From: JACDEA01 sp963742585
Lineage (GTDB): Bacteria > Actinomycetota > Acidimicrobiia > Acidimicrobiales > JACDEA01
Direction: 5' to 3'
Assembly (NCBI GenBank): GCA_963742585.1
Contig: CAVUMI010000009.1
Coordinates: 1,426,001 to 1,490,000 of the forward strand
DNA: 64,000 nt
The position numbers and the translations under genes were made by a program. The notes beneath the pieces were generated by a model that saw nothing but the letters and a program-made list of their open reading frames with translations, did no database searches and was not told the origin of the DNA. Below, piece after piece: positions 53,021-62,943 of this stretch (position 1 is its first letter; each line of letters opens with the position of its first letter).

Positions 53021-55284
53021 ATGACTTCCGGAGTGACCGCCAGCACCCCGATCGGTTTGATCGACGAGGTGTACGCCCGTCTCGAGGATCGCATCGCCAC
53101 CGGCCGCCGCCGTCTCGGCCGGCCGCTCACATTGGGCGAGAAAATCCTCTTCAATCATCTCGCCGATCCGGAGCACCAGGAGCTCGAACGCGGGCGCAGC
53201 TACTCCGAGCTGTACCCCGATCGTGTGGCCATGCAGGACGCCACTGCCCAGATGGCGCTGCTGCAGTTCATGACCGCAGGGCTGCCGCAGACCGCGGTCC
53301 CCACGACGGTGCACTGCGATCACCTCATCCAAGCGCGCGTTGGTGCGGTCATGGACCTGGCGGTGGCCGAAGACACCAACCGCGAGGTGTATGACTTCCT
53401 CCAGTCGGTGTCGGCGAAGTACGGCATCGGCTTCTGGCGCCCCGGCAGCGGCATCATCCACCAGGTTGTGCTCGAGCAGTACGCCTTCCCCGGCGGGATG
53501 ATGATCGGAACCGATAGCCACACGCCCAACGCCGGCGGCCTGGGGATGGTCGCGATCGGTGTGGGCGGCGCCGATGCCGTCGATGTGATGGTCGGCTCCA
53601 CCTTCGGCGTGCGCTGGCCCAAACTCATCGGCGTTCGGCTCACCGGGTCAATGAGCGACTGGACCTCGGCCAAGGACATCATCCTAAAGGTGGCCGACGT
53701 GTTGACGGTGAGCGGTGGCACCGGCGCCATCGTCGAGTACTTCGGCCCCGGCGCGGCAACGATCAGCGCGACCGGCAAGGCCACGATCTGCAACATGGGC
53801 GCCGAGATCGGCGCGACGACATCGCTCTTTGCGTACGACGACCACACCGCGATCTATCTGAAGTCCACCGGCCGCGAAGAGATGGCCGACCGGGCCAACG
53901 CCGTCCGCGACCACTTGCGAGAAGACCCCGAGGTCGATGCCGAGCCGGCGCGCTTCTTCGACGAGGTGATCGAGATCGATCTCTCGATTCTCGAACCCCA
54001 CATCAACGGGCCGCACTCCCCCGACCGGGCACGGCCGGTGTCGCGGATGGCGGCCGATGCCAAGCTCAACAACTGGCCACTCGAGATCAGCAGCGCGCTG
54101 ATCGGCAGCTGCACGAACTCCTCCTACGAAGACATCACCCGCACTGCATCGCTGGCCCGCCAGGCCGCGGCCAAGGGTCTACGAGTCAAGACACCGCTCC
54201 TGGTGACGCCAGGGTCCGAGCGGGTGCGCGCCACCATCGAGCGTGACGGGCTGCTCGCCGACCTCGAAGCTATCGGCGCGACGGTGCTGGCTAACACGTG
54301 TGCGGCCCGTGCATCGGGCAATGGCAACGCGACGACGTGACCGCGGACCAAGTGAATGTGATCGTCACCTCTTACAACCGCAACTTCCCGAAGCGCAACG
54401 ACGGCAGCGCGAACACGCTGTGCTTCGTGACCTCACCGGAAACGGTCATGGCCTACGCGCTCACCGGATCGCTCGAGGGCAACCCGATCGTCGACCTCGA
54501 ACTCGACGCACCCGTGGGCGAGGAACTTCCGAGTCGGGGTTTCGAGAGCGGCGAGGAAGGCTTCATCGCTCCTCCCGCGGACGGCAGCGGTGTCGAGGTG
54601 GTCGTCGATCCGAAGAGCGATCGACTGCAACTGCTTCAGCCGTTCGCGCCGTGGGACGGCAAGGACTACGTCGATCTGCCCGTACTGCTCAAGGCCACCG
54701 GCAAGTGCACCACCGACCACATTTCTGCCGCCGGACCCTGGCTCAAGTACCGCGGCCACCTCGAGAACATCAGCGGCAACCTGTTCCTCGGGGTCGTCAA
54801 TGCCTTCCGAGAGGGCGTGACCGGCGAGGGCACGTGCTTCATCCACGGCGCTGTCGAGCCCTACCCGCAGATCGCCAAGGAAGCCGGCGAGTCCGGCCGC
54901 GGCTGGGTGGCCGTCGGGGATCAGAACTACGGCGAGGGTTCGTCGCGTGAGCACGCGGCCATGGAGCCCCGCTACCGCAACGCCAAGGCGATCCTGGTCC
55001 GGAGCTTCGCTCGCATCCACGAAACCAACCTGAAGAAGCAGGGCGTGCTCCCGCTCACCTTCGCCGATGCCGCGATCTATGACGAGATCGGCGAGGACGA
55101 CACCATCTCGATCCTGGGTCTCACCGAACTGGCACCCGACACCCCGGTCCAATGCCGGATCACCAAACGCGATGGCGCGACCGTGGAGTTCGAGGCGCTG
55201 CACACGATGTCGCCGGAGCACATCGAGTGGTTCCGCGCCGGCGGTGCGCTCAACCTCATCCGGGCCAAGCACCAGACCGCGTAG
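53021..55284 (+). CDS. Aconitate hydratase (mitochondrial-type); one frameshift
   Basis: About 754 residues from ATG 53021. Motifs in order: TVHCDHLIQARVGAVMDLAV, GFWRPGSGIIHQVVLEQYAF, MMIGTDSHTPNAGGLGMVAI, GKATICNMGAEIGATTSLFA, cluster ligand Cys in ALIGSCTNSSYEDI and the CGPC pair near LANTCGPCIGQWQRDDV. The C-terminal swivel domain has GQNYGEGSSREHAAMEPRYR-like QNYGEGSSREHAAMEPRY. A two-base surplus near 54300 moves the frame just at CGPC. The fold belongs to the mitochondrial/AcnA-like aconitases that isomerise citrate and isocitrate through a [4Fe-4S] cluster. Regulation by the divergent GntR protein is likely from the operator. Confidence 0.93.
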
Positions 55285-55285
55285 T

Positions 55286-58200
55286 TCACCCCAGCTGGTT
55301 GCGTAGCTCCTGGGCGCGTAGCCCGAGCGACGTCATGCGGAGTTCTTCGGCAATCTCCTCGGCCGCGTCGAGGAGCGAGTCGGCGTGCTCGCGATCGCCC
55401 GGCTGATTGCGGCCGAGCAACATCCGGGCGTAGGCCACCTGCGTTCGGGCTACAAGGGGCCATGCACCCATCCGGCCGTTGCGATCCAACGCGTTTTGGA
55501 AGTGAGTGTCAGCGTCATCCTGGCGATCAAGGCAGTCAGCGAGGACGCCCAGGTAGTGGGAGACCGAACCCCAGCAGCTCGCCCCTAACGCCAGCACCAC
55601 GTTGTTGTCGGCCAGCGGCAAGAGCGCCTCGTAGATCGGCAGCGCCCGTTCCTGGTCGCCGAGCGCGGCGCATACCTCGGCCATCGACGCCATGTGCACG
55701 GTGAAGAACAGGTCCCTGGGAACCTGGTCAGGAGGAACCACGCTTTCGACGATCTCCGGCACCTCATCGAGCCGGCCCGCTTCGACCAACGCAAACGCCA
55801 AGCCCGCCCGCCACGCCGGCACATAGGGCATTCCCGTAATGAGCGCCCGGACGGGTGCCTCGATCTCCTCGGCCCGACCCTGCAGCGTGCGCAACACGGC
55901 GATCTGTCCACCGAAGACCGGCGCCGGGTACGCCATCTCGGTCTGCATGCCAAGTTCGAGCGCCTCCTGGGCCAGCGCCTCGGCCTCGGCGAAGCGACCA
56001 TCGAGCGTCGCCCGCATCGAGCGGTGCAGCGTGGTGATCCAAACCAGATTGGGCTGCCGTAGCTCCTGGGCCAGCTGCAGTTGCGGCTCGATCTCGCTGT
56101 CGACGGCGTCGATGTCGCCCAGCTCGAGCAGCTCCATCACCCGGAACAGATGACAAGTGAGCAACAACTCGCGGTCGTTCATCTCGAGTGCCATCTGCAG
56201 CAGCCGGGTCGCTTGTTCGAGGCGCGCCTCGGTGTTGTACGGCGTCCGCAACGCGTTGTACTCATGGAACCGGGCGACGGCCATTGTCTCGAGATCGCCG
56301 AGGCGCGCGGCCATGGCCAGCGCTTGGTCGATCAGCTCGGCGCGCCGCTCGATCGGCGCCGCGAGGTAGAGCAGACGGGCCAGCGAGCCGAGCAGCTCGA
56401 CGCGCAACGGGCTGTCGGCGTCGTCGAGCCGGGCGAGCGCGTGCTCAAGCGCGGTGATCGTGTCCTCGTCGAGCATGCCCGACTCGAAGAAGTACAGCAG
56501 GTGGCCGCCGGCCCGGCCCACCGCGGCGCGCGCCAACAGCTCGGGGTCATTCGAGCGCGTCGGCGATGGCGGCAACTGCCATGAACGTGCGCGGCGCGTG
56601 GTTGGTCGCGCCGACGCGCCACTCCGCGTCGCCCAACCTGAGTAGGAGCTCGGCCCGCTCCCGCGACGGTGCCTCTCCAGCCAGCTCCAGCGCGCGGCGG
56701 TAGTGACTAATCGCCGCGTCATACGCGATCTGGCTGACCGCCTGCTCGGCGGCTTGGCGGGCGTACTCGATGGCGCGCCGGGTCTCGCCGAGCGGTGCGG
56801 CCATCGAGAAGTGATGCGCGAGCTCGGCCAGCGGGACGCCCCGGCGGCCTTCCCAGACGCGCTCGAGCGCCTTGCCGATCTCTTGATGCGACCGCGCCCG
56901 TCGGGTGGGCGATAGCTCCTCGTAGATCGCCTCGCGAACCAGGTTGTGGGCGAACCGGTACCGGCCCGGCGGGCGGTCCATCTCCACGAGGATCCCGGCA
57001 CGTTCGAGCTCCTCGAGCACGTCGAGCACGGCGTCGGCCGGCAGATCGACGATATCCTCGAGTACCGCGACGTCGATCTCGCGACCAACGACCGCGGCAA
57101 GGTAGAGAACCTTGTGCGCGTCAGGCGCTAGCCGGTCGAGGCGGCGGCGCAACAACTCACGAACGCCCTCGGGAATCCCAAAGCCGCCCCCGTCGACATC
57201 ATCGGACGGCGACGTTTCGCTGAGATGGCGCAAAACCTCGCCGACGAAGAACGGGTTGCCGTCGGTCTCGGCGTGAACCGCCTGGACCAAAGCGGTCGGC
57301 GCGGTGTCGTTCCACGTCTTCAACAACGTGGCGACATCGGGCTCGGTGAGGCCGGTGAGCCGGAGGCGGTGGGCCCGCCGCTCGCGGTCGACCTCGGTGA
57401 GCACCTCCATGTCGCGGCTCGTCGTCAGTATGAAAATCGGCGATTCGATCAGTCGCTGCGTGACGTGCCGGAGGAGGAGCCGCGACGGCTTGTCGGCCCA
57501 GTGCACGTCGTCGAGTATGAGCAGCACGGGCGCGTTGGCCGCGGCTGCGGCCAGCAACGCCACGACGGCCTCGAACAGGAAGTAGCGCTCGGTGTCGGAG
57601 TCGCGGCCGCGGGGCGTCTCCAGCTCGGGCAACCGTTCGCTGAGTTCGGGGATCACGCGGGCGAGCTCGCGTACGCGAAAGCTCAGCGCGCGGAGCTCGG
57701 CGGTCGAGGACCCCTCGACGTAGTGACGCAGGGCCTCGACGAACGGCCGGTACGGCACCGGGGCCTCGTCGTCGCATCGCCCGTAGAGCACGATGGCCCC
57801 GAGGCCACCGACGTGACTGGCGAACTCCGACACGAGGCGCGTCTTGCCTATCCCGGGCTCGCCCGCGACGAGCGCCAGCTCGAGGCGCCCTCCCGACACT
57901 CGCTCCCACACGTCGCTGAGACGCGCCATTTCGTCGTCGCGACCGACGAAGGGGCCGGCCCCGGGCACCAGCATCGACGGTCCAGGACGCTGCTGACGGG
58001 GCGGCGACGTGGACGGCGCCGGCGCGGCTCGCCACTCCAACTCGGGCCGCTGGAGCAGCATCGCCTCCTCGAGGCTGGCCAGCTCCCGGCTCGGCTCGAT
58101 TCCCAACTCCTCGCCGAGCACCCGACGCAGGTCCTGGTACGCCCGTAGGGCCTCGGCCTGGCGGTCGGAGCGGTAGAGCGCCAACATCAGCTGCGCCCGC

Positions 58201-58781
58201 AGGCGTTCGCGGAGCGGATGGGCGGCGACCAGCGCCTCGAGCTCGCCTACCAGGTGATTGTGGGATCCGAGGGCGAGTTCGGCCTCGACGCGGTCCTCGG
58301 TGACCGCCAGCCGGGTCTCCTCGAGCCGGGCCGCCTCAGCGAGGAACGGCTCGGCGATGAGGTCGCCCAGCGCCGGCCCCCGCCACAGGGCCAGCGCCTC
58401 CCGCAGGAGCGATGCGGCGGCGGCGTGATCACCCCGACCGCGGGCGATTGCCGCCGCCTGCACGTGGCCCTCAAATCTCGAGAGATCGAGCTCGGCGGCC
58501 TCCAGCGTCAGCGCGTAGCCAGGAGCCCGGGTCTCGATGCGGCTGGCGCCCAGCGCCTTGCGCAGCTGGGAGATGTAGACGGGAACCGAGTTGACGGCCC
58601 GCAGCGGCGCGTCTGACCCCCATCCGGCCTCGACCAGCTGGTCGACCGAGACGACCCGGCCCGCCTCAAGGGCCAGCATGGCCAAAATCGCTCTCGGTTT
58701 CGCCCCGCCCAGCTCAACGATTTCCGCGCCGAGACGAACCTCGACGGGTCCCAGCAGGCGTATATCGAGCGATTCGGTCAC
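55286..58781 (-). CDS. SARP/AfsR-type regulator: winged helix - BTAD - AAA ATPase - TPR; one frameshift
   Basis: About 1165 residues. The N-terminal DNA-binding domain (ILAMLALEAGRVVSVDQLVE; VYISQLRKALGASRIETRAP) and BTAD (ALYRSDRQAEALRAYQDLRR, EELGIEPSRELASLEEAML) are typical SARPs. The ATPase has Walker A LVAGEPGIGKTRLVSEFASH and Walker B VLLILDDVHWADKPSRLLLR. A TPR-like helical tail follows. Near 56555 the frame ends at ADALE-stop, while the next frame continues SNDPELLARAAVGRAGGHLL and runs to 55286; a surplus base explains it, and a real break into two proteins is the alternative. It regulates metabolism or antibiotic genes in streptomycetes; here no biosynthetic cluster is adjacent. Confidence 0.85.
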
Positions 58782-58933
58782 TGGTGAAACCCGAGAGTAG
58801 AGGCAGGCTGCGCCGATTTAAGCCGTTCTTAAACCCTCGAGTGCATAGTGCCAACAACGTCGCTACCCGTTGGGGGGCGGGTGGCGTCGCAAAAGGGCTC
58901 CCGGTGGGCCCTTCTACAGGGGGGAACATAACG

Positions 58934-59137
58934 ATGGGGAGCCGCAGAGGCATGGGGGGACGGCTCTCCAGCGAGGCTCGCTCGGGGGCAGGCCACGAGG
59001 CGCCGGCGGAGGCGCCCGGTGGTCTGCCCCCCGAGTCTGTCTCCGGGGAGGCCGATGAGCACCCGGACACGAGCCACGTGACCCTCAAAGTGTCCGAATT
59101 GCGACGCTTGCTCCACCCCACCACCGCCGCCGACTAG
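58934..59137 (+). CDS. Possible small hydrophilic protein (67 aa)
   Basis: From ATG 58934: MGSRRGMGGRLSSEARSGAG, a Pro/Glu-rich middle, and a last helix VTLKVSELRRLLHPTTAAD. A purine-rich stretch (GGGGGGAACA) precedes the ATG. The divergent SARP and convergent HAD-PlsC genes leave this 380-bp gap (58782-59164), which otherwise holds nothing I recognise. Codon composition is coding-like but not decisive. Confidence 0.4.
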   Translation: MGSRRGMGGRLSSEARSGAGHEAPAEAPGGLPPESVSGEADEHPDTSHVTLKVSELRRLLHPTTAAD

Positions 59138-59164
59138 CCGTCGCGCCGCGCCCTCACAAGTCGA

Positions 59165-60562
59165 TCAGCCCTCTGGGTTTTCCGGGTCCTTGCCTGAGGG
59201 GGTGGCACGGATGAGCTCTTCGGGGGTGGGCTCGTGGCGTTCGCGAGCCTCTGGTGGGAGAAGGGCGACGATGGCGTCGAGGATGCGCTCGGTGTCGACG
59301 CGGGGATCCTCATAGGCCAGCTCGACGGGTCGGCCGACCCTGGTACGCACGACGGGAGGATTCCCGATATTTGTGACATTGGGAAGCCGGGCCGAGCGGG
59401 GCCAGACGTTCTCAGTCCCCCACAGCCCGATCGGGATGACCGGGGCGCGGGTCAAGGCCGCCAGGCGCGCCGCCCCGCTGCGGCCTTCGAGCTTGGGCTC
59501 GAAGAACTTCCGGCCGCGAGGAATCGTCCCCTGCGGCATGAGCGTGACCACCTCACCAGCCTCGAGCGCGCGAGCAGCTTCCTGCATGGGCTCACCTGAG
59601 CCGCTGCCACGGTCGACACGGATGCCGCCGAGCGCCTTGGCCAGCGGGCCGATGACCGGCGCATCGAACACTTCCTTCTTCCCGAGGAACCGGGGGGCGC
59701 GGCCGCCCCGGATCACGGTGATCCCGACCGCGGCGGTGTCGAAGTAGCTGCGGTGGTTGGCGACGATGATGGCTGCGCCGTGCTTCGGGATCAGGTCGGT
59801 GCCGTCGATGTCGAACCGTGCGTACGGGAACAGCTCCGGGCGGGCGGCGAGCCGGATGAGGTCGAACGGCTCGACACCGAGCACCTTGGGTACGCCCGGG
59901 GGCACGTCCAGATTGAGTACGGGCCACCGACGGAGGACCGCCAAGGCGAGCAGGCGAACGTCAGGGTTGACGGCGTGCGGATGACCGACTGCGGACAGCA
60001 AGGGCGTGTCATAGACGCTGTCCGAGTAGGCGTAGCTCTCGGACAGGTCGATGTCATGCTCGGCCGCCCACCGCTTCACCGCGCTGAGCTTCCCGTTGGC
60101 CCACACGAACTCGCCTTCGAGCTTCCCCGTGTAGGAACCGGCATCCTCGCCGTAACGCGTCGCGATCACGTCGTCGAACGCCAGCCGTTCCGCCAGTGGG
60201 CTGATGAGATCGTGGGGCGTTGTCGTGGCCAGGACGACCGGGCGCCCGGCGGCCCGGTGCTCCTCGAGCAGCGACCGGGCGTACGGCGCAACGAGCTCCT
60301 CGAGCTTCTCGGCCGCGGCCTTGCCGGCTTGGCGCACCGCGTCGGCCGACCAGCCCTTGGCGACGACCGCGGCGGCCCGGGCCAGCGCCATCGACGGGAG
60401 CGTCTCGCCGATCACGTCGTAGATCCGGTACAGCAGCCGCTGGCCCGGAATGTCGCGCTGCGGGGCGATCCCGGCGCTCCTCAGCGCTTCGGTGATGAGC
60501 GGACCGCTCGCGCCCTTGAGCAGCGTGCGGTCAAGGTCGAAGAACGCGGCGCCTGGTGCCAT
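59165..60562 (-). CDS. HAD-IB phosphatase fused to 1-acylglycerol-3-phosphate acyltransferase
   Basis: 465 residues. The HAD part has AAFFDLDRTLLKGASGPLIT (DxDxT-type start), RPVVLATTTPHDLISPLAER and SYAYSDSVYDTPLLSAVGHP. The acyltransferase part has AAIIVANHRSYFDTAAVGIT (H-x4-D), KKEVFDAPVIGPLAKALGGI, VTLMPQGTIPRGRKFFEPKL and APVIPIGLWGTENVWP. Mycobacterial Rv2483c-type proteins have this two-domain form. It would build phosphatidic acid and may remove a phosphate. It is the second HAD-IB gene in the window besides the FAR fusion. ATG 60562 is divergent from tetR. Confidence 0.9.
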   Translation of the reverse strand: MAPGAAFFDLDRTLLKGASGPLITEALRSAGIAPQRDIPGQRLLYRIYDVIGETLPSMALARAAAVVAKGWSADAVRQAGKAAAEKLEELVAPYARSLLEEHRAAGRPVVLATTTPHDLISPLAERLAFDDVIATRYGEDAGSYTGKLEGEFVWANGKLSAVKRWAAEHDIDLSESYAYSDSVYDTPLLSAVGHPHAVNPDVRLLALAVLRRWPVLNLDVPPGVPKVLGVEPFDLIRLAARPELFPYARFDIDGTDLIPKHGAAIIVANHRSYFDTAAVGITVIRGGRAPRFLGKKEVFDAPVIGPLAKALGGIRVDRGSGSGEPMQEAARALEAGEVVTLMPQGTIPRGRKFFEPKLEGRSGAARLAALTRAPVIPIGLWGTENVWPRSARLPNVTNIGNPPVVRTRVGRPVELAYEDPRVDTERILDAIVALLPPEARERHEPTPEELIRATPSGKDPENPEG

Positions 60563-60597
60563 GCATGAACGGTACTCCCCCTTGACATGTAACCGGC

Positions 60598-60609
60598 GGT
60601 AACGTTACC
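60598..60609. promoter_or_regulatory. 12-bp palindrome, likely TetR operator, downstream of a -35 element
   Basis: GGTAACGTTACC is a perfect palindrome, located 10 bp after TTGACA (60582-60587), a consensus -35. The palindrome precedes the tetR ATG at 60619 by 9 bp, so the repressor would cover the -10 region and control its own operon and perhaps the divergent HAD-PlsC gene (start 60562). A further GTAAC lies on each side. Confidence 0.65.
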
Positions 60610-60618
60610 ATGAGTAAC

Positions 60619-61209
60619 ATGCCACGGCCGCCGCGTATTGACCGCCGCCCCGTTTTCCTCGACGCCGCTGCGGTCGCGATTCGGCGCCACGGACCCGGCG
60701 TGTCGATGACGCAGATTGCCGCCGAGGCGGGCGTCACCAAGCCCATCCTCTACCGGCACTTCCGCGACCGCGATGGCCTGGTGCACACGTTGGCCGAGCG
60801 CTTTTCCAACGAGCTGATGAGCGAGTTGCAAGCTGCGCTCCGCAGCAATGGCGACCCGCGCCAGCTCATCGTCCACACGATCGACGCCTACATCGCGTTC
60901 GTCGAGCGTGACCCCGACGTCTACCGCTTTCTCGTGCAATACGTCGAGAACGACGCCTCGCTCATCGGCTTCATGCAGCAGGTGGGCCAGCAGGTGGCCG
61001 TCGTGCTCGGCGAGCAGTTGCGCGTGGCGGGGCAGGACAGCGGCGGCGCCGAGCCGCTCGCGCACGGCATCGTCGGCATGGTGCATTCGGCTGGACACTG
61101 GTGGGTAGATCACCGGTCGATGCCGCGGGAGCGCCTGGTCGACTACCTCGCCGATCTCCTTTGGGCCGGCGTCGCCGGCCTCATCCTCACGGAAAGTCGA
61201 GTCTCATGA
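60619..61209 (+). CDS. TetR-family transcriptional regulator
   Basis: About 196 residues from ATG 60619; ATG 60610 is possible but lies against the operator. The DNA-binding domain is FLDAAAVAIRRHGPGVSMTQ, IAAEAGVTKPILYRHFRDRD (recognition helix), and the ligand domain includes VERDPDVYRFLVQYVENDAS and HSAGHWWVDHRSMPRERLVD. The stop overlaps the downstream membrane-protein gene (ATGA), so the target operon probably includes it. The GGTAACGTTACC palindrome just upstream suits TetR binding. Confidence 0.9.
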   Translation: MPRPPRIDRRPVFLDAAAVAIRRHGPGVSMTQIAAEAGVTKPILYRHFRDRDGLVHTLAERFSNELMSELQAALRSNGDPRQLIVHTIDAYIAFVERDPDVYRFLVQYVENDASLIGFMQQVGQQVAVVLGEQLRVAGQDSGGAEPLAHGIVGMVHSAGHWWVDHRSMPRERLVDYLADLLWAGVAGLILTESRVS

Positions 61210-62939
61210 TGTTCGCCCAAGTGAGCGCCGAAGGAAGCACGCTCAACGACTGGACGTTCCTCGTACTGCTGCTGTCGGCGTACGCGGCCTGCGTTGTCGC
61301 ACTGGTCGTCTTCGGCCGCGGCAGCCCGCTCGCGCGCATCCCGAACGCGCTCGAACGGCTCACCAAGATGCCGGGTTGGGCGGCGGCCGCGATGGCGACC
61401 GCCCTCTTCGGCGTCTTCACCGCGGGCGAGGGTTTCTACAGCGATGTGGCCTGGCACATCGGGCTCGGGCGCGACAAGGCGCTCTTCACCCCGCCCCACA
61501 CCGCCATCGTGGTGGGACTCGGCTTCATCGCCTTGTCCGGCGTCCTCGGCGTCGTGATCGCCACCGTGCAGCGGGCCAACGTGGGCTTCCGTATCGGCGC
61601 GCTTCGCGTGCCGTGGTCGATGTTGCCGCTCCTCGCGCTCGGCGGCGCGGCGGTGACCGGATTCCCCCTCGATGAGCTGTGGCACGAGCAGTACGGCATC
61701 GACGTGACGATGTGGAGTCCGACCCACATGCTGATGATCCTCGGCGCGTCGTTCGTGGGGATGGCCGCGTGGTTGGTGCTGGCCGAAGCCCGCGTCTCAC
61801 CGCGGACGTCGGGCTGGGCGCGCGGTTCACACGTGGTTGCCGCGTTCCTCACGTTGCTCGGTCTCGCCGCTTCACAGGGTGAGTTCACGTTCGGCGTACC
61901 GCAGTTCCAGCAACTGTTCCACCCGGTGCTCGTCATGATCGCCGGCGGGTTCGCGTTCGTCGCCATTCGCCTCGTGCTCGGATCGTGGTGGGGTCTCGGC
62001 ATCGCGCTGGCCAACGTTGCCCTGTTCTCGTCCGGTCTCTCGGAGAGCAGCGGCCCCGTGCAGACCCGCCCAGGCGGCATCTACCTCGCATCTGCGATCG
62101 CAGTGGAGATCGTGGCCCGGCTCGTCGGGACCGATCGCCGGCTGCGGTTCGCCGTGGCGTCCGGTCTCGGAGTGGGCACCATCGGTCTGGCCGGCGAGTT
62201 CCTCTGGAACCAGGGCGCCCGCCAGCCATGGACTTCCTCACTGTTCCCCGAGGTGATTCCGTTGGCATTGCTCGCCGCGCTCGGGTCCGCGATCATCGCC
62301 ACCGCGTTCGCTTCCGCGGTGCGCCGCGAGTCGACGCGAGCGGTGCCGGCGCGCATCGTTGCCCTCGGCGGGCTGGCGGTTCTCGCCAGCTTGGTGATCC
62401 CATTCCCCCGTGGTGGCGGCGATGGGACGACGGCGGCGATCCAGCTCGAGCGGCAGACCGGCGATCAAGCGCTGGTGCGGGTCCAACTCGACCCGCCGAA
62501 CGCGGCCGACGACGTCCGCTGGTTCCAGGCGATCACCTGGCAGGGCGGCGACCTCGTGCTAGCCGACATGAAGCAGGACGGCAACGTCGCCGGCCGCTAC
62601 GTGAGTGAGAAGCCCGTGCCGGCATTCGGCCCGGGGAAGACGCTCGTACGGCTCCACAAGGGCAGCCAGATGCTTGCTGTTCCCGTCCATCTTCCCGCCG
62701 ACGCGGAGATCGGTGCGGTCGAGGTGCCCGCGGTCGACCGCACGGCGATGTTCCTCCGCGAAGGCCGCTACCTGATGCGGGAGAGCCACGGTGGGCCGGC
62801 GTGGTTCGCCATCACCGTCTACATCCTTCTCACCGGTGTCGCCGTGGTCTGGGTCACCGCTTTCGTGATCGCCGCCAAGCGCGTGCCGCGCGAAGACAGT
62901 CCGGCACCGGTCGATCAGGAGTACGCCCTTGTAGCTTGA
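61206..62939 (+). CDS. Multi-pass membrane protein of unknown function
   Basis: About 577 residues from ATG 61206, overlapping tetR by 4 bp. Roughly ten hydrophobic helices span residues 15-440 (WTFLVLLLSAYAACVVALVV; TPPHTAIVVGLGFIALSGVL; SPTHMLMILGASFVGMAAWL). A long extracytoplasmic part follows (DDVRWFQAITWQGGDLVLAD; SQMLAVPVHLPADAEIGAVE), and one last helix near residue 545 ends the protein. Conserved-looking His residues in helices (DVAWHIGLGRDKALFTPPHT; DELWHEQYGIDVTMWSPTHM) suggest a metal or heme site. I recognise no family. Control by the TetR protein is likely. Confidence 0.72.
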   Translation: MMFAQVSAEGSTLNDWTFLVLLLSAYAACVVALVVFGRGSPLARIPNALERLTKMPGWAAAAMATALFGVFTAGEGFYSDVAWHIGLGRDKALFTPPHTAIVVGLGFIALSGVLGVVIATVQRANVGFRIGALRVPWSMLPLLALGGAAVTGFPLDELWHEQYGIDVTMWSPTHMLMILGASFVGMAAWLVLAEARVSPRTSGWARGSHVVAAFLTLLGLAASQGEFTFGVPQFQQLFHPVLVMIAGGFAFVAIRLVLGSWWGLGIALANVALFSSGLSESSGPVQTRPGGIYLASAIAVEIVARLVGTDRRLRFAVASGLGVGTIGLAGEFLWNQGARQPWTSSLFPEVIPLALLAALGSAIIATAFASAVRRESTRAVPARIVALGGLAVLASLVIPFPRGGGDGTTAAIQLERQTGDQALVRVQLDPPNAADDVRWFQAITWQGGDLVLADMKQDGNVAGRYVSEKPVPAFGPGKTLVRLHKGSQMLAVPVHLPADAEIGAVEVPAVDRTAMFLREGRYLMRESHGGPAWFAITVYILLTGVAVVWVTAFVIAAKRVPREDSPAPVDQEYALVA

Positions 62940-62943
62940 CGGT

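Noticed and set aside
55286..58781. Two separate genes (SARP regulator and a TPR protein)
   Set aside because: The second part has no start with a ribosome-binding site and continues the TPR pattern directly after a frame change, so one gene with a surplus base is simpler.
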